From contig NZ_JAOQJC010000001.1 in NCBI RefSeq assembly GCF_025567625.1, positions 1 to 64,000 of the forward strand: a stretch of 64,000 nt of DNA, given 5' to 3'. The notes beneath the pieces were generated by a model. That model was given only the letters and a program-made list of their open reading frames with translations. It searched no databases and was not told where the DNA came from. This stretch comes from Paenibacillus sp. J5C2022 (GTDB lineage Bacteria > Bacillota > Bacilli > Paenibacillales > Paenibacillaceae). Shown one piece after another: positions 53,211 to 62,562 of the stretch. A program made the position numbers and the translations under genes. How positions within the stretch are numbered: the stretch's first letter is position 1; each line of letters starts with the position of its first letter.

Positions 53211-53790
53211 CAAGCGATCCTTGCTCATCGGACTCGGTGCAGGCATAATAATCGGCGCAACGCTTTTTCAATTGTTCTCTATCGGCCAGAGCAATCAGGA
53301 ACAGCTTGACAGAGTCGGGATCGAACAGCCTGCGGAGGAAGGCATTCCGTCGCCGGAGCCGCAAGATGGGAATATGCCGTCTGAGGCATCCGGCGCAGCC
53401 CCCTCTAATCAGGACGAGCCTGCGGATGAAGAGCTGCCAACCGAGAAGCAACCGGCAAACGAGACGGCGAATGTCGAGAACATGATTGAAGCGGATAAGG
53501 CGGAGGAAGCGACGGCCGACAGCGTAACGGCGATAACGGCCGACGAGCGCGTCATCCGCATTGAGCCTGGATTCAATCTGACGGAGACAGCGAATCTGCT
53601 CGCTTCATCGGGGGCCATCGATAATGCCGCCGCCTTTATAAAAGAAATGAAAAAGCAAAATAAAATGGTTCGCGCGGGCTATTTTTTGTTTTCCGAGGGC
53701 ACCGGCATTAAGGACGCCGTCAAAATCGTGACAAGCGAGCCGCTCTCCCCCAAAATGGCGCAACAGCTTCTGCTAGATTCCGACTCGTAA
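53203..53790 (+). CDS. Membrane-anchored protein with MltG/YceG-like LysM segment
   Basis: A 195-aa protein. One N-terminal membrane helix (LIGLGAGIIIGATLFQLFSI, about 7-26) leads into an acidic Pro/Glu-rich extracytoplasmic linker (about 35-105). The C-terminal part (IRIEPGFNLTETANLLASSGAID, then GYFLFSEGTGIKDAVKIVTS) resembles the LysM-like lead domain of endolytic transglycosylase MltG, but the catalytic domain is missing. The start is GTG 53203 behind AGGAGGAGG. A peptidoglycan-proximal role is a guess. Last gene of the fla/che block. Confidence 0.75.
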   Translation: MLDKRSLLIGLGAGIIIGATLFQLFSIGQSNQEQLDRVGIEQPAEEGIPSPEPQDGNMPSEASGAAPSNQDEPADEELPTEKQPANETANVENMIEADKAEEATADSVTAITADERVIRIEPGFNLTETANLLASSGAIDNAAAFIKEMKKQNKMVRAGYFLFSEGTGIKDAVKIVTSEPLSPKMAQQLLLDSDS

Positions 53791-53818
53791 ACAAACCAGC
53801 GGATTTGCAACGCAACAG

Positions 53819-53847
53819 TTGCTTCCGGGAGACAGATATGATATATT
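53819..53847 (+). promoter_or_regulatory. SigA-type extended -10 promoter for rpsB
   Basis: TTGCTT (53819-53824), a 17-base spacer and TATATT (53842-53847) preceded by TG at 53839-53840. It allows rpsB-tsf expression independent of the motility operon. Confidence 0.55.
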
Positions 53848-53893
53848 AATTGACGGTGTTAAAAACGCACGCTGGTCAATTTTCTCAAGGGTG

Positions 53894-53914
53894 CTTTCGC
53901 CAGGCGAAAGTTTT
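53894..53914 (+). promoter_or_regulatory. Terminator-like hairpin in the rpsB leader
   Basis: CTTTCG (53894-53899) pairs with CGAAAG (53905-53910) around CCAGG, followed by TTTT (53911-53914), about 58 bases before the rpsB ATG. It could attenuate transcription or take part in S2 feedback, which operates on rpsB leaders in many bacteria. The rest of the 53791-53971 gap holds only the promoter. Confidence 0.5.
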
Positions 53915-53971
53915 GGGGAAAGATGCGACGGGCGGAGGAGCACACAAAAACCAATCGGGAGGTGTTGAAGA

Positions 53972-54670
53972 ATGGCGGTTATTTCCATGAAACAGCTTCT
54001 GGAAGCTGGGGTACACTTCGGTCATCAGACTCGTCGTTGGAACCCGAAGATGGATCGTTATATCTTCACAGAAAGAAACGGAATCTACATTATCGACTTG
54101 CAAAAAACAGTGAAAAAGGTTGACGAGGCTTATAACTTCGTAAAATCCATCGCTGAAGAAGGCGGTACTGTATTGTTCGTAGGAACAAAGAAGCAAGCTC
54201 AAGATTCTGTTAAAGAAGAAGCAGAGCGTTGCGGAAACTTCTACATCAACCAGCGTTGGCTCGGCGGCACGCTGACCAACTTCCAAACGATCCAAAAGCG
54301 TATCGATCGTCTGAAAACGCTGGAGAAGTGGGAAGAAGACGGTACTTTCGAGGTTCTGCCTAAGAAAGAAGTAATCATCCTGCGCAAGGAAAAAGATCGT
54401 CTGGAGAAATTCCTGGGCGGCATTAAAGGCATGAACGGTCTGCCAAGCGCGTTGTTCGTTATCGATCCTCGCAAAGAGCGCATTGCTGTTGCTGAAGCTC
54501 GCAAGCTGGGTATCCCAATCGTAGGCATCGTTGACACGAACTGCGATCCGGACGAAATCGACTACGTTATTCCTGGCAATGACGATGCGATCCGTGCGGT
54601 TAAGCTGCTCACTTCCAAAATGGCGGATGCGATTGTGGAAGCGAACCAAGGCGAGCAAACAACTGCGTAA
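53972..54670 (+). CDS. rpsB: 30S ribosomal protein S2
   Basis: A 232-aa small-subunit protein. [52 protein letters not shown] and [26 protein letters not shown] are diagnostic. GGGAGGTG precedes ATG 53972. Biased codon use indicates high expression. A terminator (54700-54742) separates it from tsf. Confidence 0.98.
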   Translation: MAVISMKQLLEAGVHFGHQTRRWNPKMDRYIFTERNGIYIIDLQKTVKKVDEAYNFVKSIAEEGGTVLFVGTKKQAQDSVKEEAERCGNFYINQRWLGGTLTNFQTIQKRIDRLKTLEKWEEDGTFEVLPKKEVIILRKEKDRLEKFLGGIKGMNGLPSALFVIDPRKERIAVAEARKLGIPIVGIVDTNCDPDEIDYVIPGNDDAIRAVKLLTSKMADAIVEANQGEQTTA

Positions 54671-54699
54671 TTTTAAATTGCATATTTGTTTATGAAAAC

Positions 54700-54742
54700 A
54701 AAGGGTGGTCAGATGGTGAAAGCCTCTCGCTGCCCTTTTTTT
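54700..54742 (+). terminator. Terminator between rpsB and tsf
   Basis: AAAGGG (54700-54705) pairs with CCCTTT (54733-54738), and the T-tract runs to 54742. It would reduce tsf relative to rpsB. Confidence 0.75.
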
Positions 54743-54799
54743 GAGCAAAGGTTTTTCCAATAGAACATAACTTGAACTGAACAATTAGGAGGGTTTAAT

Positions 54800-55450
54800 A
54801 TGGCGGTAAATGCAAGCGCGGTAAAGGAACTACGTGAAAAAACAGGTGCAGGCATGCTGGATTGCAAAAAAGCGCTGGAGGAGACAAACGGCGATATCGA
54901 GAAAGCGATTGGCGTCCTTCGGGAGAAAGGGCTTGCGGCTGCAGCAAAGAAAGCCGGCCGTATCGCAACTGAAGGCGTTGTTGAATCTTACATCCATGCG
55001 GGCGGCCGCATCGGCGTAATTGTGGAAATCAACTGTGAGACGGACTTCGTGGCAAAAACAGATCAATTCCGTGATTTTGCAAAGGATATTGCGATGCAGA
55101 TTGCAGCGGCAAACCCGAAATTCGTGCGTCGTGAAGAAGTACCTTCTGACGAATTGGAGAAAGAGCGCGAAATTCTGAAGGCGCAAGCGCTGAACGAAGG
55201 CAAGCCTGAAAAAATCGTTGAGAAAATGGTTGACGGCCGCATCTCCAAATACTATGAAGAGTTCTGTCTGATGGAGCAATCCTTCATTAAAGATCCGGAC
55301 AAAACGATCTCCGAAATGCTGAACGAGAAAATCAGCAAAATCGGCGAGAACATCTCCATCCGCCGCTTCGTTCGTTATGAACTTGGCGAAGGTCTGGAGA
55401 AAAAAGAAGATAATTTCGTTGAAGAGGTTATGGCTCAAGCGAAACTTTAA
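54800..55450 (+). CDS. tsf: Elongation factor Ts, short form
   Basis: A 216-aa nucleotide-exchange factor for EF-Tu. The N-terminal UBA-like domain ([25 protein letters not shown]) and the core [26 protein letters not shown] are present. It is shorter than the roughly 290-aa Bacillus and E. coli proteins, apparently with a reduced C-terminal half, but ends cleanly with [30 protein letters not shown] precedes ATG 54800. A GC-rich hairpin follows. Confidence 0.97.
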   Translation: MAVNASAVKELREKTGAGMLDCKKALEETNGDIEKAIGVLREKGLAAAAKKAGRIATEGVVESYIHAGGRIGVIVEINCETDFVAKTDQFRDFAKDIAMQIAAANPKFVRREEVPSDELEKEREILKAQALNEGKPEKIVEKMVDGRISKYYEEFCLMEQSFIKDPDKTISEMLNEKISKIGENISIRRFVRYELGEGLEKKEDNFVEEVMAQAKL

Positions 55451-55463
55451 TCCGAACGCTAGC

Positions 55464-55488
55464 GGCGGGGCGGGGCGTCCGCCCCGCC
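55464..55488 (+). other. Very strong GC hairpin after tsf
   Basis: GGCGGGGCGG (55464-55473) pairs perfectly with CCGCCCCGCC (55479-55488) around a 5-base loop. TCGTCTGTG follows rather than a T-tract. Probably a 3'-end or transcription-slowing structure of the tsf mRNA before pyrH. Confidence 0.55.
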
Positions 55489-55550
55489 TCGTCTGTGTAC
55501 GGCAACATAATTGATTGACCTCGTGCGCGAGGTGAAAGATGGAGGTATAA

Positions 55551-56281
<731 letters not shown>

Positions 56282-56282
<1 letters not shown>

Positions 56283-56836
56283 TGCCACAAGCGATTAAGA
56301 AAAATGCCGAAGAGCGTATGGAGAAGGCGATATCCGCGCTGAAGCGTGATTTAGCCACTTTGAGAGCGGGCAAAGCAAGCCCCTCCTTACTGGATCGGAT
56401 TCAAGTGGAGTACTATGGAGCGATGACACCGCTTAATCAGCTTGCCAACATTAATACACCGGATGCGCGTACGCTGTTCATCCAGCCTTGGGACAAATCG
56501 TCGTTGGGCGCGATCGAGAAAGCGATTCTGAAGTCGGATGTCGGACTTACGCCTTCCAATGATGGCGACGTCATTCGCATCTCGGTACCAATGCTGACGG
56601 AAGAGCGTCGCAACGAGCTAGTGAAATCTTCCAAGAAGTTCGGAGAGGATGCGAAGGTGGCGATCCGCAATATTCGCCGCGACGCCAACGACGATGTGAA
56701 GAAGCTGGAGAAGACGGATATTTCCGAGGATGAATCACGCCGTCATCAGGACGATATTCAGAAGGCTACCGATAAATTTATTGCCGAGGTAGAGAAGGTT
56801 ATCTCTGCCAAGGAGAAAGAAATTCTGGAAGTTTAA
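56282..56836 (+). CDS. frr: Ribosome recycling factor
   Basis: A 184-aa tRNA-mimic that, with EF-G, splits post-termination ribosomes. RTxL-type segment [44 protein letters not shown], and [19 protein letters not shown] are diagnostic. It is translationally coupled to pyrH. A weak hairpin follows. Confidence 0.98.
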
Positions 56837-56866
56837 TTGCGGTTTTCGCAATGGAAACGATAGGCG

Positions 56867-56886
56867 ACCCCTCCGACAGGTGGGGT
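56867..56886 (+). terminator. Weak terminator-like hairpin after frr
   Basis: ACCCC(T)CC (56867-56874) pairs with GG(T)GGGGT (56879-56886) around GACA with one mismatch. TCCTTTATACTTATT follows, a poor T-tract. Confidence 0.4.
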
Positions 56887-56946
56887 TCCTTTATACTTAT
56901 TGGCGGGTGCTAGCCGTTTAAACTTGTTTGGTTGGGAGGAAGTTAG

Positions 56947-57711
56947 ATGATCAAGCGACTTTGGGCCAAGCTGGGAAGGCCGTCCTTGCCGTCTGCTGAC
57001 TCGGAAGCGTTCGATAACGTGCCACGGCACGTTGCCATCATCATGGACGGGAACGGGCGATGGGCGAAAAATCGCGGATTGCCTCGAATGGCTGGTCATC
57101 ACTCCGGTATGAAGACGGTAAAGCGCATCACGATCGCAGCGGAACGAATAGGAGTCAAATATTTAACGCTGTATGCCTTCTCAACGGAAAACTGGAAGCG
57201 TCCAAGAGCGGAAGTCGACTTTCTTATGAAGCTGCCTGAGCAATTTCTTGAGGTCGAGCTGAAGGACTTAATGGCCAACAATGTCCAAGTTCGCATGATG
57301 GGCTACAAGGAGGAACTTCCGTCCCATACCTTGAAGGCCGTCGAAGAAGCCATTTCACGAACGGCAGGGAACACAGGACTCGTACTTAATTTTGCCCTTA
57401 ATTACGGCAGTCGGAAAGAAATGCTGGAAGCCATTAAACAAATAGCCGTGGATGTCAAGCGGGGAGAGCTTGAGCCTGAGGCGATAGACGATCGGCTGAT
57501 GGATTCGCGATTGTTGACAAGCGATATCCCGGACCCCGATCTGCTGATTCGTACGAGCGGTGAGCTGCGAATAAGCAATTTCATGCTATGGCAGCTGGCT
57601 TACAGCGAGCTATGGTTTACGGATGTGTACTGGCCGGAATTTACGGAAGAGCATTTTCATGAAGCCATTCACGAGTACCAGAGAAGAGCGCGCAGGTACG
57701 GCGGTTTGTAG
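56947..57711 (+). CDS. uppS: Undecaprenyl diphosphate synthase
   Basis: A 254-aa cis-prenyltransferase that makes the C55 lipid carrier for cell-wall synthesis. HVAIIMDGNGRWAKNRGLPRMAGH (catalytic Asp and Arg), LTLYAFSTENWKRP, and the C-terminal LIRTSGELRISNFMLWQLAYSELWF are family signatures. The N-terminus (IKRLWAKLGRPS) is a lineage extension. GGGAGG precedes ATG 56947. cdsA follows after 27 bases. Confidence 0.98.
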   Translation: MIKRLWAKLGRPSLPSADSEAFDNVPRHVAIIMDGNGRWAKNRGLPRMAGHHSGMKTVKRITIAAERIGVKYLTLYAFSTENWKRPRAEVDFLMKLPEQFLEVELKDLMANNVQVRMMGYKEELPSHTLKAVEEAISRTAGNTGLVLNFALNYGSRKEMLEAIKQIAVDVKRGELEPEAIDDRLMDSRLLTSDIPDPDLLIRTSGELRISNFMLWQLAYSELWFTDVYWPEFTEEHFHEAIHEYQRRARRYGGL

Positions 57712-57738
57712 CTTCAAGACACGGAGTGTGACTGTTAA

Positions 57739-58533
57739 GTGAAACAAAGACTAATTACCGGCATCCTTGCAGGAGCCTTCTTCTTGGCCATAACGATTGC
57801 AGGCGGCCCGTATTTCGATGCTCTGCTTATTCTATTAGCTATGATCGGTTTCAGCGAATATGCGAAGATGAACGGCGTCCCCCTGCTGCATCCCGCATCG
57901 TTGCTTGGATTTGCCGGCGTTATATATATTGTGCCTCCGTGGGCCGGCTGGGGAGTGGAGCTGCCGTCGTTTCTTACGATGATCTGGCTGCTTGCGTTCT
58001 TCTTGCTGGCCGTTACCGTTGTAACGAAGAATGCAATGACGATTGACGGCGCTGCTCTTATGCTGCTTGGTGCAATTTATGTAGGAGTAGGCTTCTCCGC
58101 CATGATAGAGGTTCGGGGCATGTCGCTGGACGGAATGTTCTGGACGTTCCTGTCCTTTGGCTGCATATGGGCCTCTGATATAGGCGCTTATTTCGTCGGA
58201 CGAGCTATCGGCAAGCGCAAGCTATGGCCGTCTATAAGCCCCAACAAGACGGTAGAAGGAGCGCTGGGCGGGGTGCTGCTATCCCTGCTCGTCGCGGTCT
58301 GCTTCGCCTTGTTCGCTCCAGAGACGCTCTCGCTGGGCCATGCCGTTCTCATCGGATTGCTTGCGGCTATAGCAGGCCAATTCGGCGATTTGATCCAATC
58401 GGCTTACAAGCGCGTGCGGGGGATTAAGGATACCGGCGCTTTATTGCCGGGCCACGGCGGCGTGCTGGATCGCTGCGACAGCTGGATTATCGTATTTCCT
58501 TTGCTGTTGCTATGTTCGCTTATACCGGCATAA
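57739..58533 (+). CDS. cdsA: Phosphatidate cytidylyltransferase
   Basis: A 264-aa multi-pass membrane enzyme making CDP-diacylglycerol. The C-terminal signature is intact: QSAYKRVRGIKDTGALLPGHGGVLDRCDSWI. About seven to eight hydrophobic segments precede and surround it. The start is GTG 57739. It belongs to the uppS-cdsA-dxr envelope/isoprenoid cluster. Confidence 0.97.
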   Translation: MKQRLITGILAGAFFLAITIAGGPYFDALLILLAMIGFSEYAKMNGVPLLHPASLLGFAGVIYIVPPWAGWGVELPSFLTMIWLLAFFLLAVTVVTKNAMTIDGAALMLLGAIYVGVGFSAMIEVRGMSLDGMFWTFLSFGCIWASDIGAYFVGRAIGKRKLWPSISPNKTVEGALGGVLLSLLVAVCFALFAPETLSLGHAVLIGLLAAIAGQFGDLIQSAYKRVRGIKDTGALLPGHGGVLDRCDSWIIVFPLLLLCSLIPA

Positions 58534-58578
58534 GATTAAGGGCTTCCTAACACAGCTATTATTGGAGGTTCAAATACG

Positions 58579-59718
58579 TTGAAAAAAATTGCTTTGTTAG
58601 GTTCGACGGGGTCGATCGGCACGCAGACGCTGGACATTGTGGACCATCACCCCGATCTATACCGAGTTGTCGCATTGTCGGCCGGCTCGAGAGTGGATGA
58701 GCTGGTGGAGCAGGCGAACAAATATAGACCTGCGCTTGTCAGTCTGGCAACGAAGGAATTGGCGGATCGTGCAGCGCCGCATCTGCCGCCGGGCACCCGA
58801 GTGGCTTACGGTGAGCAAGGTCTCATTGAAGTCGCCGCAAGTACAGACGCCGACATTGTAGTGACGGCCATCATGGGGAGCAGAGGACTTCCCGCGACGA
58901 TGGCTGCGATCGATGCGGGCAAGACGATTGCATTGGCGAATAAGGAGACGCTGGTAACGGCAGGACATCTCGTCATGAAGCGAGCCAAGGAGCGCGGCGT
59001 CTCCATTCTGCCGGTCGACAGCGAGCATTCTGCGATATTCCAATGCCTGAACGGCGAGAGGGCTCAGACGGTCAAGACCATTACGCTTACGGCCTCGGGC
59101 GGGTCGTTCCGTGACCGGACGAGAGACGAGCTGGCCAGTGTGACGGTGGAACAAGCGTTGAATCATCCGAATTGGTCGATGGGTGCCAAAATTACGATAG
59201 ATTCCGCCACAATGGTCAACAAGGGGCTGGAAGTCATTGAGGCCAAGTGGCTGTACGATGTCGATTACGACCAAATCAAAGTACTTATTCACCCCGAAAG
59301 CATTATCCATTCTTACGTCGAATTCGTGGACAACAGCGTCGTTGCGCAATTGGGCTTGCCCGACATGCGGGTTCCCATCCAATACGCGCTTACCTATCCC
59401 GATCGGCAACCAACACCTACGGAACCACTGGATTTGGCCGCGATCGGCAAGCTGCACTTTCGAGAGATGGACTACGATCGCTATCCGGCGCTTCGGCTAG
59501 CCTTCCAATGCGGACGGCTCGGACAATCCGCTCCGACTGTATATAACGCAGCCAACGAGATTGCGGTATCCCGCTTCTTGAACGGGGAGATTGCGTTTCT
59601 GGATATTGAACGCATACTGCAGGAAGTCGTCGACCGCCATCAGGTGTGCGCCGTCGATTATATTGACGCGATAGACGAGATCGATCGATGGGCCAGAAGC
59701 GTGGCGGCAAAGGTGTAG
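58579..59718 (+). CDS. dxr: 1-deoxy-D-xylulose 5-phosphate reductoisomerase
   Basis: A 379-aa MEP-pathway enzyme that makes 2-C-methylerythritol 4-phosphate with NADPH. NADPH-binding LLGSTGSIGTQTLDIV, TIALANKETLVTAG, the metal/substrate site LPVDSEHSAIFQCL, and WSMGAKITIDSATMVNKGLEVIEA are present. TTG 58579 follows GGAGG. Its product supplies precursors for UppS, encoded two genes upstream. Confidence 0.98.
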   Translation: MKKIALLGSTGSIGTQTLDIVDHHPDLYRVVALSAGSRVDELVEQANKYRPALVSLATKELADRAAPHLPPGTRVAYGEQGLIEVAASTDADIVVTAIMGSRGLPATMAAIDAGKTIALANKETLVTAGHLVMKRAKERGVSILPVDSEHSAIFQCLNGERAQTVKTITLTASGGSFRDRTRDELASVTVEQALNHPNWSMGAKITIDSATMVNKGLEVIEAKWLYDVDYDQIKVLIHPESIIHSYVEFVDNSVVAQLGLPDMRVPIQYALTYPDRQPTPTEPLDLAAIGKLHFREMDYDRYPALRLAFQCGRLGQSAPTVYNAANEIAVSRFLNGEIAFLDIERILQEVVDRHQVCAVDYIDAIDEIDRWARSVAAKV

Positions 59719-59804
59719 AACCGGAAAAAGTGGTTCTCTTGTATCGGACGGGAGAATAATGATAATCTATGTACAGGCCGTAACGAACAGGAGGCTACAG
59801 GGCA

Positions 59805-61067
59805 ATGGGAACGTTGGGGGTCATATTTTTCACGGTGCTCGTCTTTTTTGTGATCGTCACCATACATGAGTGGGGTCATTTCTATTTCGCGAAGCGGGCA
59901 GGCATATTGGTGAGGGAGTTCGCTATCGGCTTCGGACCTAAGCTATTCTCCGTCAAGAAGGGGGAAACCCGGTATACGCTCCGTCTCATTCCGGCCGGCG
60001 GATTCGTCAGAATGGCTGGAGAAGACCCGGAGCTTGTCGAGGTTCAGCCCGGTCAGACGATTGCGGTTCGTATGAAGGATGGAGCCGTCACGCGAATGTA
60101 TCTCGACCGACTGGATGACAGAAGCAACACTGTTCGCGGTGAAGTCGTGTCACTGGACTTGGAGCACAAGCTTGTTATCAGGCTCGATATCGAAGGAGAC
60201 GTCGAGGAGTTCTCCGTACATCCGCAAGCGCTGATCATCACTCGCGGTCAAGAGACGCAGATCGCGCCGTATGATCGACAGTTCGGCAGCAAGCCGGTAC
60301 GCAAGCGGGCAATGGCGATATTCGCCGGTCCTATGATGAACTTCATACTGGCGTTCGTCTTGTTCGGCGTATACGTGCAGTTGGCAGGTGTTCCGGAGAA
60401 ACTTATGATCGGAGAAGCTACGAAAGGGATGCCGGCGCATGCAGCCAAGCTGCAGCAAGGCGACGTTATTTACGCTATCAACGGTGAACCGATTGGCACC
60501 GATTTCGAGCGAATGATTGACCTGATCGGCGAATCCGTCGGCAAGCCGGTCAAACTCGACATTGTACGGGGCGGCAAGTCTTTCACGGTGACAGTTACGC
60601 CGGTGGCGGATGATCATGGCGTAGGCAAGATCGGCATTGCTCCGATGTATGAGACGAGGTCAGCCACGATCGGGGAGACCGTCACGAAGTCGGCTACGCT
60701 GATGAAAGATATGACGGTGCTCATATTTGACGGCTTCAAAATGCTGGTGACTGGCCAGTTCAAGCTGGATGATCTGGGCGGACCGGTTCGAACGGCGGAG
60801 ATGACAAGCCAGATTGCAAGGCAAGGCATCGATCAGCTGACAAGCTGGACGGCGCTGCTCAGTCTGTATTTGGGTATTTTCAATTTGCTGCCGATTCCGG
60901 CGCTCGATGGAAGCAGACTGATCTTCCTGGGTCTGGAAGCCGTCCGCAGACGGCCGATTGATCCCAACAAGGAGAGCATGGTTCATTTTATCGGCTTTGC
61001 CATGCTGATGCTGCTTATGGTCGTGGTTACCTATAATGATATTTTACGTTTAGTGAGAGGGGAGTAG
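59805..61067 (+). CDS. rseP: Site-2 intramembrane metalloprotease RseP
   Basis: A 420-aa protease for regulated intramembrane proteolysis, for example of anti-sigma factors. Zinc site HEWGH in the first membrane segment (VFFVIVTIHEWGHFYFAKR); a PDZ domain at about 195-275 (KGMPAHAAKLQQGDVIYAINGEPI); second metal-binding motif LLPIPALDGSRLIFLGLE near the C-terminus. AGGAGGC precedes ATG 59805. It lies between dxr and proS, as in Bacillus. Confidence 0.97.
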   Translation: MGTLGVIFFTVLVFFVIVTIHEWGHFYFAKRAGILVREFAIGFGPKLFSVKKGETRYTLRLIPAGGFVRMAGEDPELVEVQPGQTIAVRMKDGAVTRMYLDRLDDRSNTVRGEVVSLDLEHKLVIRLDIEGDVEEFSVHPQALIITRGQETQIAPYDRQFGSKPVRKRAMAIFAGPMMNFILAFVLFGVYVQLAGVPEKLMIGEATKGMPAHAAKLQQGDVIYAINGEPIGTDFERMIDLIGESVGKPVKLDIVRGGKSFTVTVTPVADDHGVGKIGIAPMYETRSATIGETVTKSATLMKDMTVLIFDGFKMLVTGQFKLDDLGGPVRTAEMTSQIARQGIDQLTSWTALLSLYLGIFNLLPIPALDGSRLIFLGLEAVRRRPIDPNKESMVHFIGFAMLMLLMVVVTYNDILRLVRGE

Positions 61068-61077
61068 TCTGTCGCTC

Positions 61078-62526
61078 ATGTCCAAGGATAAAGGGTTTGT
61101 TACGGAAATTACGCCGCAAAGCGAAGATTTCTCGAGATGGTATATCGATGTAATCAAGAAAGCGGAACTGATGGACTATTCGCCGGTTCGCGGCTGCATC
61201 GTGTTTCGTCCCGATGGCTACGAGCTTTGGGAGAACATGCAACGAGAGCTGGATCAGCGCTTCAAGGATACGGGACACCGCAACGCCTATTTCCCGTTGT
61301 TTATTCCGGAGAGCTTCTTCCAGAAGGAGAAGGAGCATGTGGAAGGCTTCAATCCCGAGCTTCCATGGGTAACGGAAGCGGCCGGTGAGAAGCTGGAGGA
61401 GAGACTTGCGATCCGTCCCACCTCGGAGACGATGATCGGGCATATGTATGCGAAGTGGATTCAATCGTATCGCGACTTGCCGGTATTGATCAATCAGTGG
61501 GCCAACGTCGTCCGCTGGGAGAAGCGGACGCTGCCGTTCCTGCGCACGAGCGAATTCCTGTGGCAGGAAGGCCATACGGCGCATGAGGACGAAGCGGACG
61601 CACGCAAGGAAACGCTGACGATGCTGGATGTATATACGGACTTCGTGGAGAACTTCCTTGCGATTCCGGTCGTTAAAGGCGAGAAAACGCCATCGGAGCG
61701 ATTCGCCGGAGCGGTGGATACGTATTCCATCGAAGCGATGATGAAGGACGGCCGCGCCGTGCAAGCAGGTACATCCCACTACATGGGCACAAAGTTCGCG
61801 GAAGCGTTCGATATCAAGTTCCTTGACCGTCAGAACGAGCTGCAATTCGCGCATACGACTTCCTGGGGTGTCAGCACCCGACTCATCGGAGCGTTAATTA
61901 TGGTGCACGGAGACGATCGCGGTCTGGCACTGCCGCCTAAGGTCGCTCCTACCCAGGTCATCATGATACCAATCGGTCCGGCGAAGATGCGCGAAGCCGT
62001 CGTTGGCCGCGTGGACGAGCTGTACGCCGAGCTGAAAGCTGCCGGCATCCGCGTTCGCGTAGATGACCGTGCCGATGTCAGTCCTGGCTGGAAGTTCAAC
62101 GAATACGAGATGCGCGGTGTGCCATTGCGCCTTGAGCTGGGACCTCGCGACATGGACAACGGTGTCGTTGTGCTTGTCTCGCGCATTACGGGCGAGAAGC
62201 GCATCGTGAAGCAGGATGAACTAGCAGGCGAAGTGAGCAAGATGCTGGAAGAGACGCAAGCGGCCATGTACGAGCGGGCCATGCAGTTCAGACAGCACAA
62301 TTCTGCCACTGTGGACACGTTGGACGAGATGAAGAGCTTCATGGAAGAGAAGCGCGGCTTCGTGGAGGCCGGCTGGTGCGGCTCAGCTGCATGCGAGAAG
62401 CAGGTGAAGGAAGAGACGGGAGCGACGAGCCGGAATATTCCGTTTCAGCCAGCGACGACGAAGGCGACTTGTCTTGTTTGCGGCGATGCTTCCAAGCATA
62501 CAGTCGTATTTGCCCGCGCTTACTAG
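61078..62526 (+). CDS. proS: Prolyl-tRNA synthetase, archaeal/eukaryotic-type short form
   Basis: A 482-aa class II synthetase charging tRNA-Pro. Motif 2 is seen as WANVVRWEKRTLPFLRTSEFLWQEGHTAHE and the motif 3 region as TSWGVSTRLIGALIMVHGDDRGLALPPK; an anticodon-binding domain (about 285-385) and a C-terminal Cys-containing domain (CGSAACEK..., CLVCGDAS...FARAY) follow. It lacks the large editing insertion of the 560-570-aa bacterial type found at this locus in B. subtilis. Editing of mischarged Ala-tRNA-Pro must come from a separate protein, if at all. ATG 61078 lies 10 bases after the rseP stop. Confidence 0.96.
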   Translation: MSKDKGFVTEITPQSEDFSRWYIDVIKKAELMDYSPVRGCIVFRPDGYELWENMQRELDQRFKDTGHRNAYFPLFIPESFFQKEKEHVEGFNPELPWVTEAAGEKLEERLAIRPTSETMIGHMYAKWIQSYRDLPVLINQWANVVRWEKRTLPFLRTSEFLWQEGHTAHEDEADARKETLTMLDVYTDFVENFLAIPVVKGEKTPSERFAGAVDTYSIEAMMKDGRAVQAGTSHYMGTKFAEAFDIKFLDRQNELQFAHTTSWGVSTRLIGALIMVHGDDRGLALPPKVAPTQVIMIPIGPAKMREAVVGRVDELYAELKAAGIRVRVDDRADVSPGWKFNEYEMRGVPLRLELGPRDMDNGVVVLVSRITGEKRIVKQDELAGEVSKMLEETQAAMYERAMQFRQHNSATVDTLDEMKSFMEEKRGFVEAGWCGSAACEKQVKEETGATSRNIPFQPATTKATCLVCGDASKHTVVFARAY

Positions 62527-62562
62527 GAGCCTCCCTTTTAGTTCGGGATGAGGAGTGAAGAA

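Noticed and set aside
59739-59766. Promoter before rseP (TTGTAT-N16-GATAAT)
   Set aside because: The -35 matches only three positions and the spacing is short; not strong enough to list.
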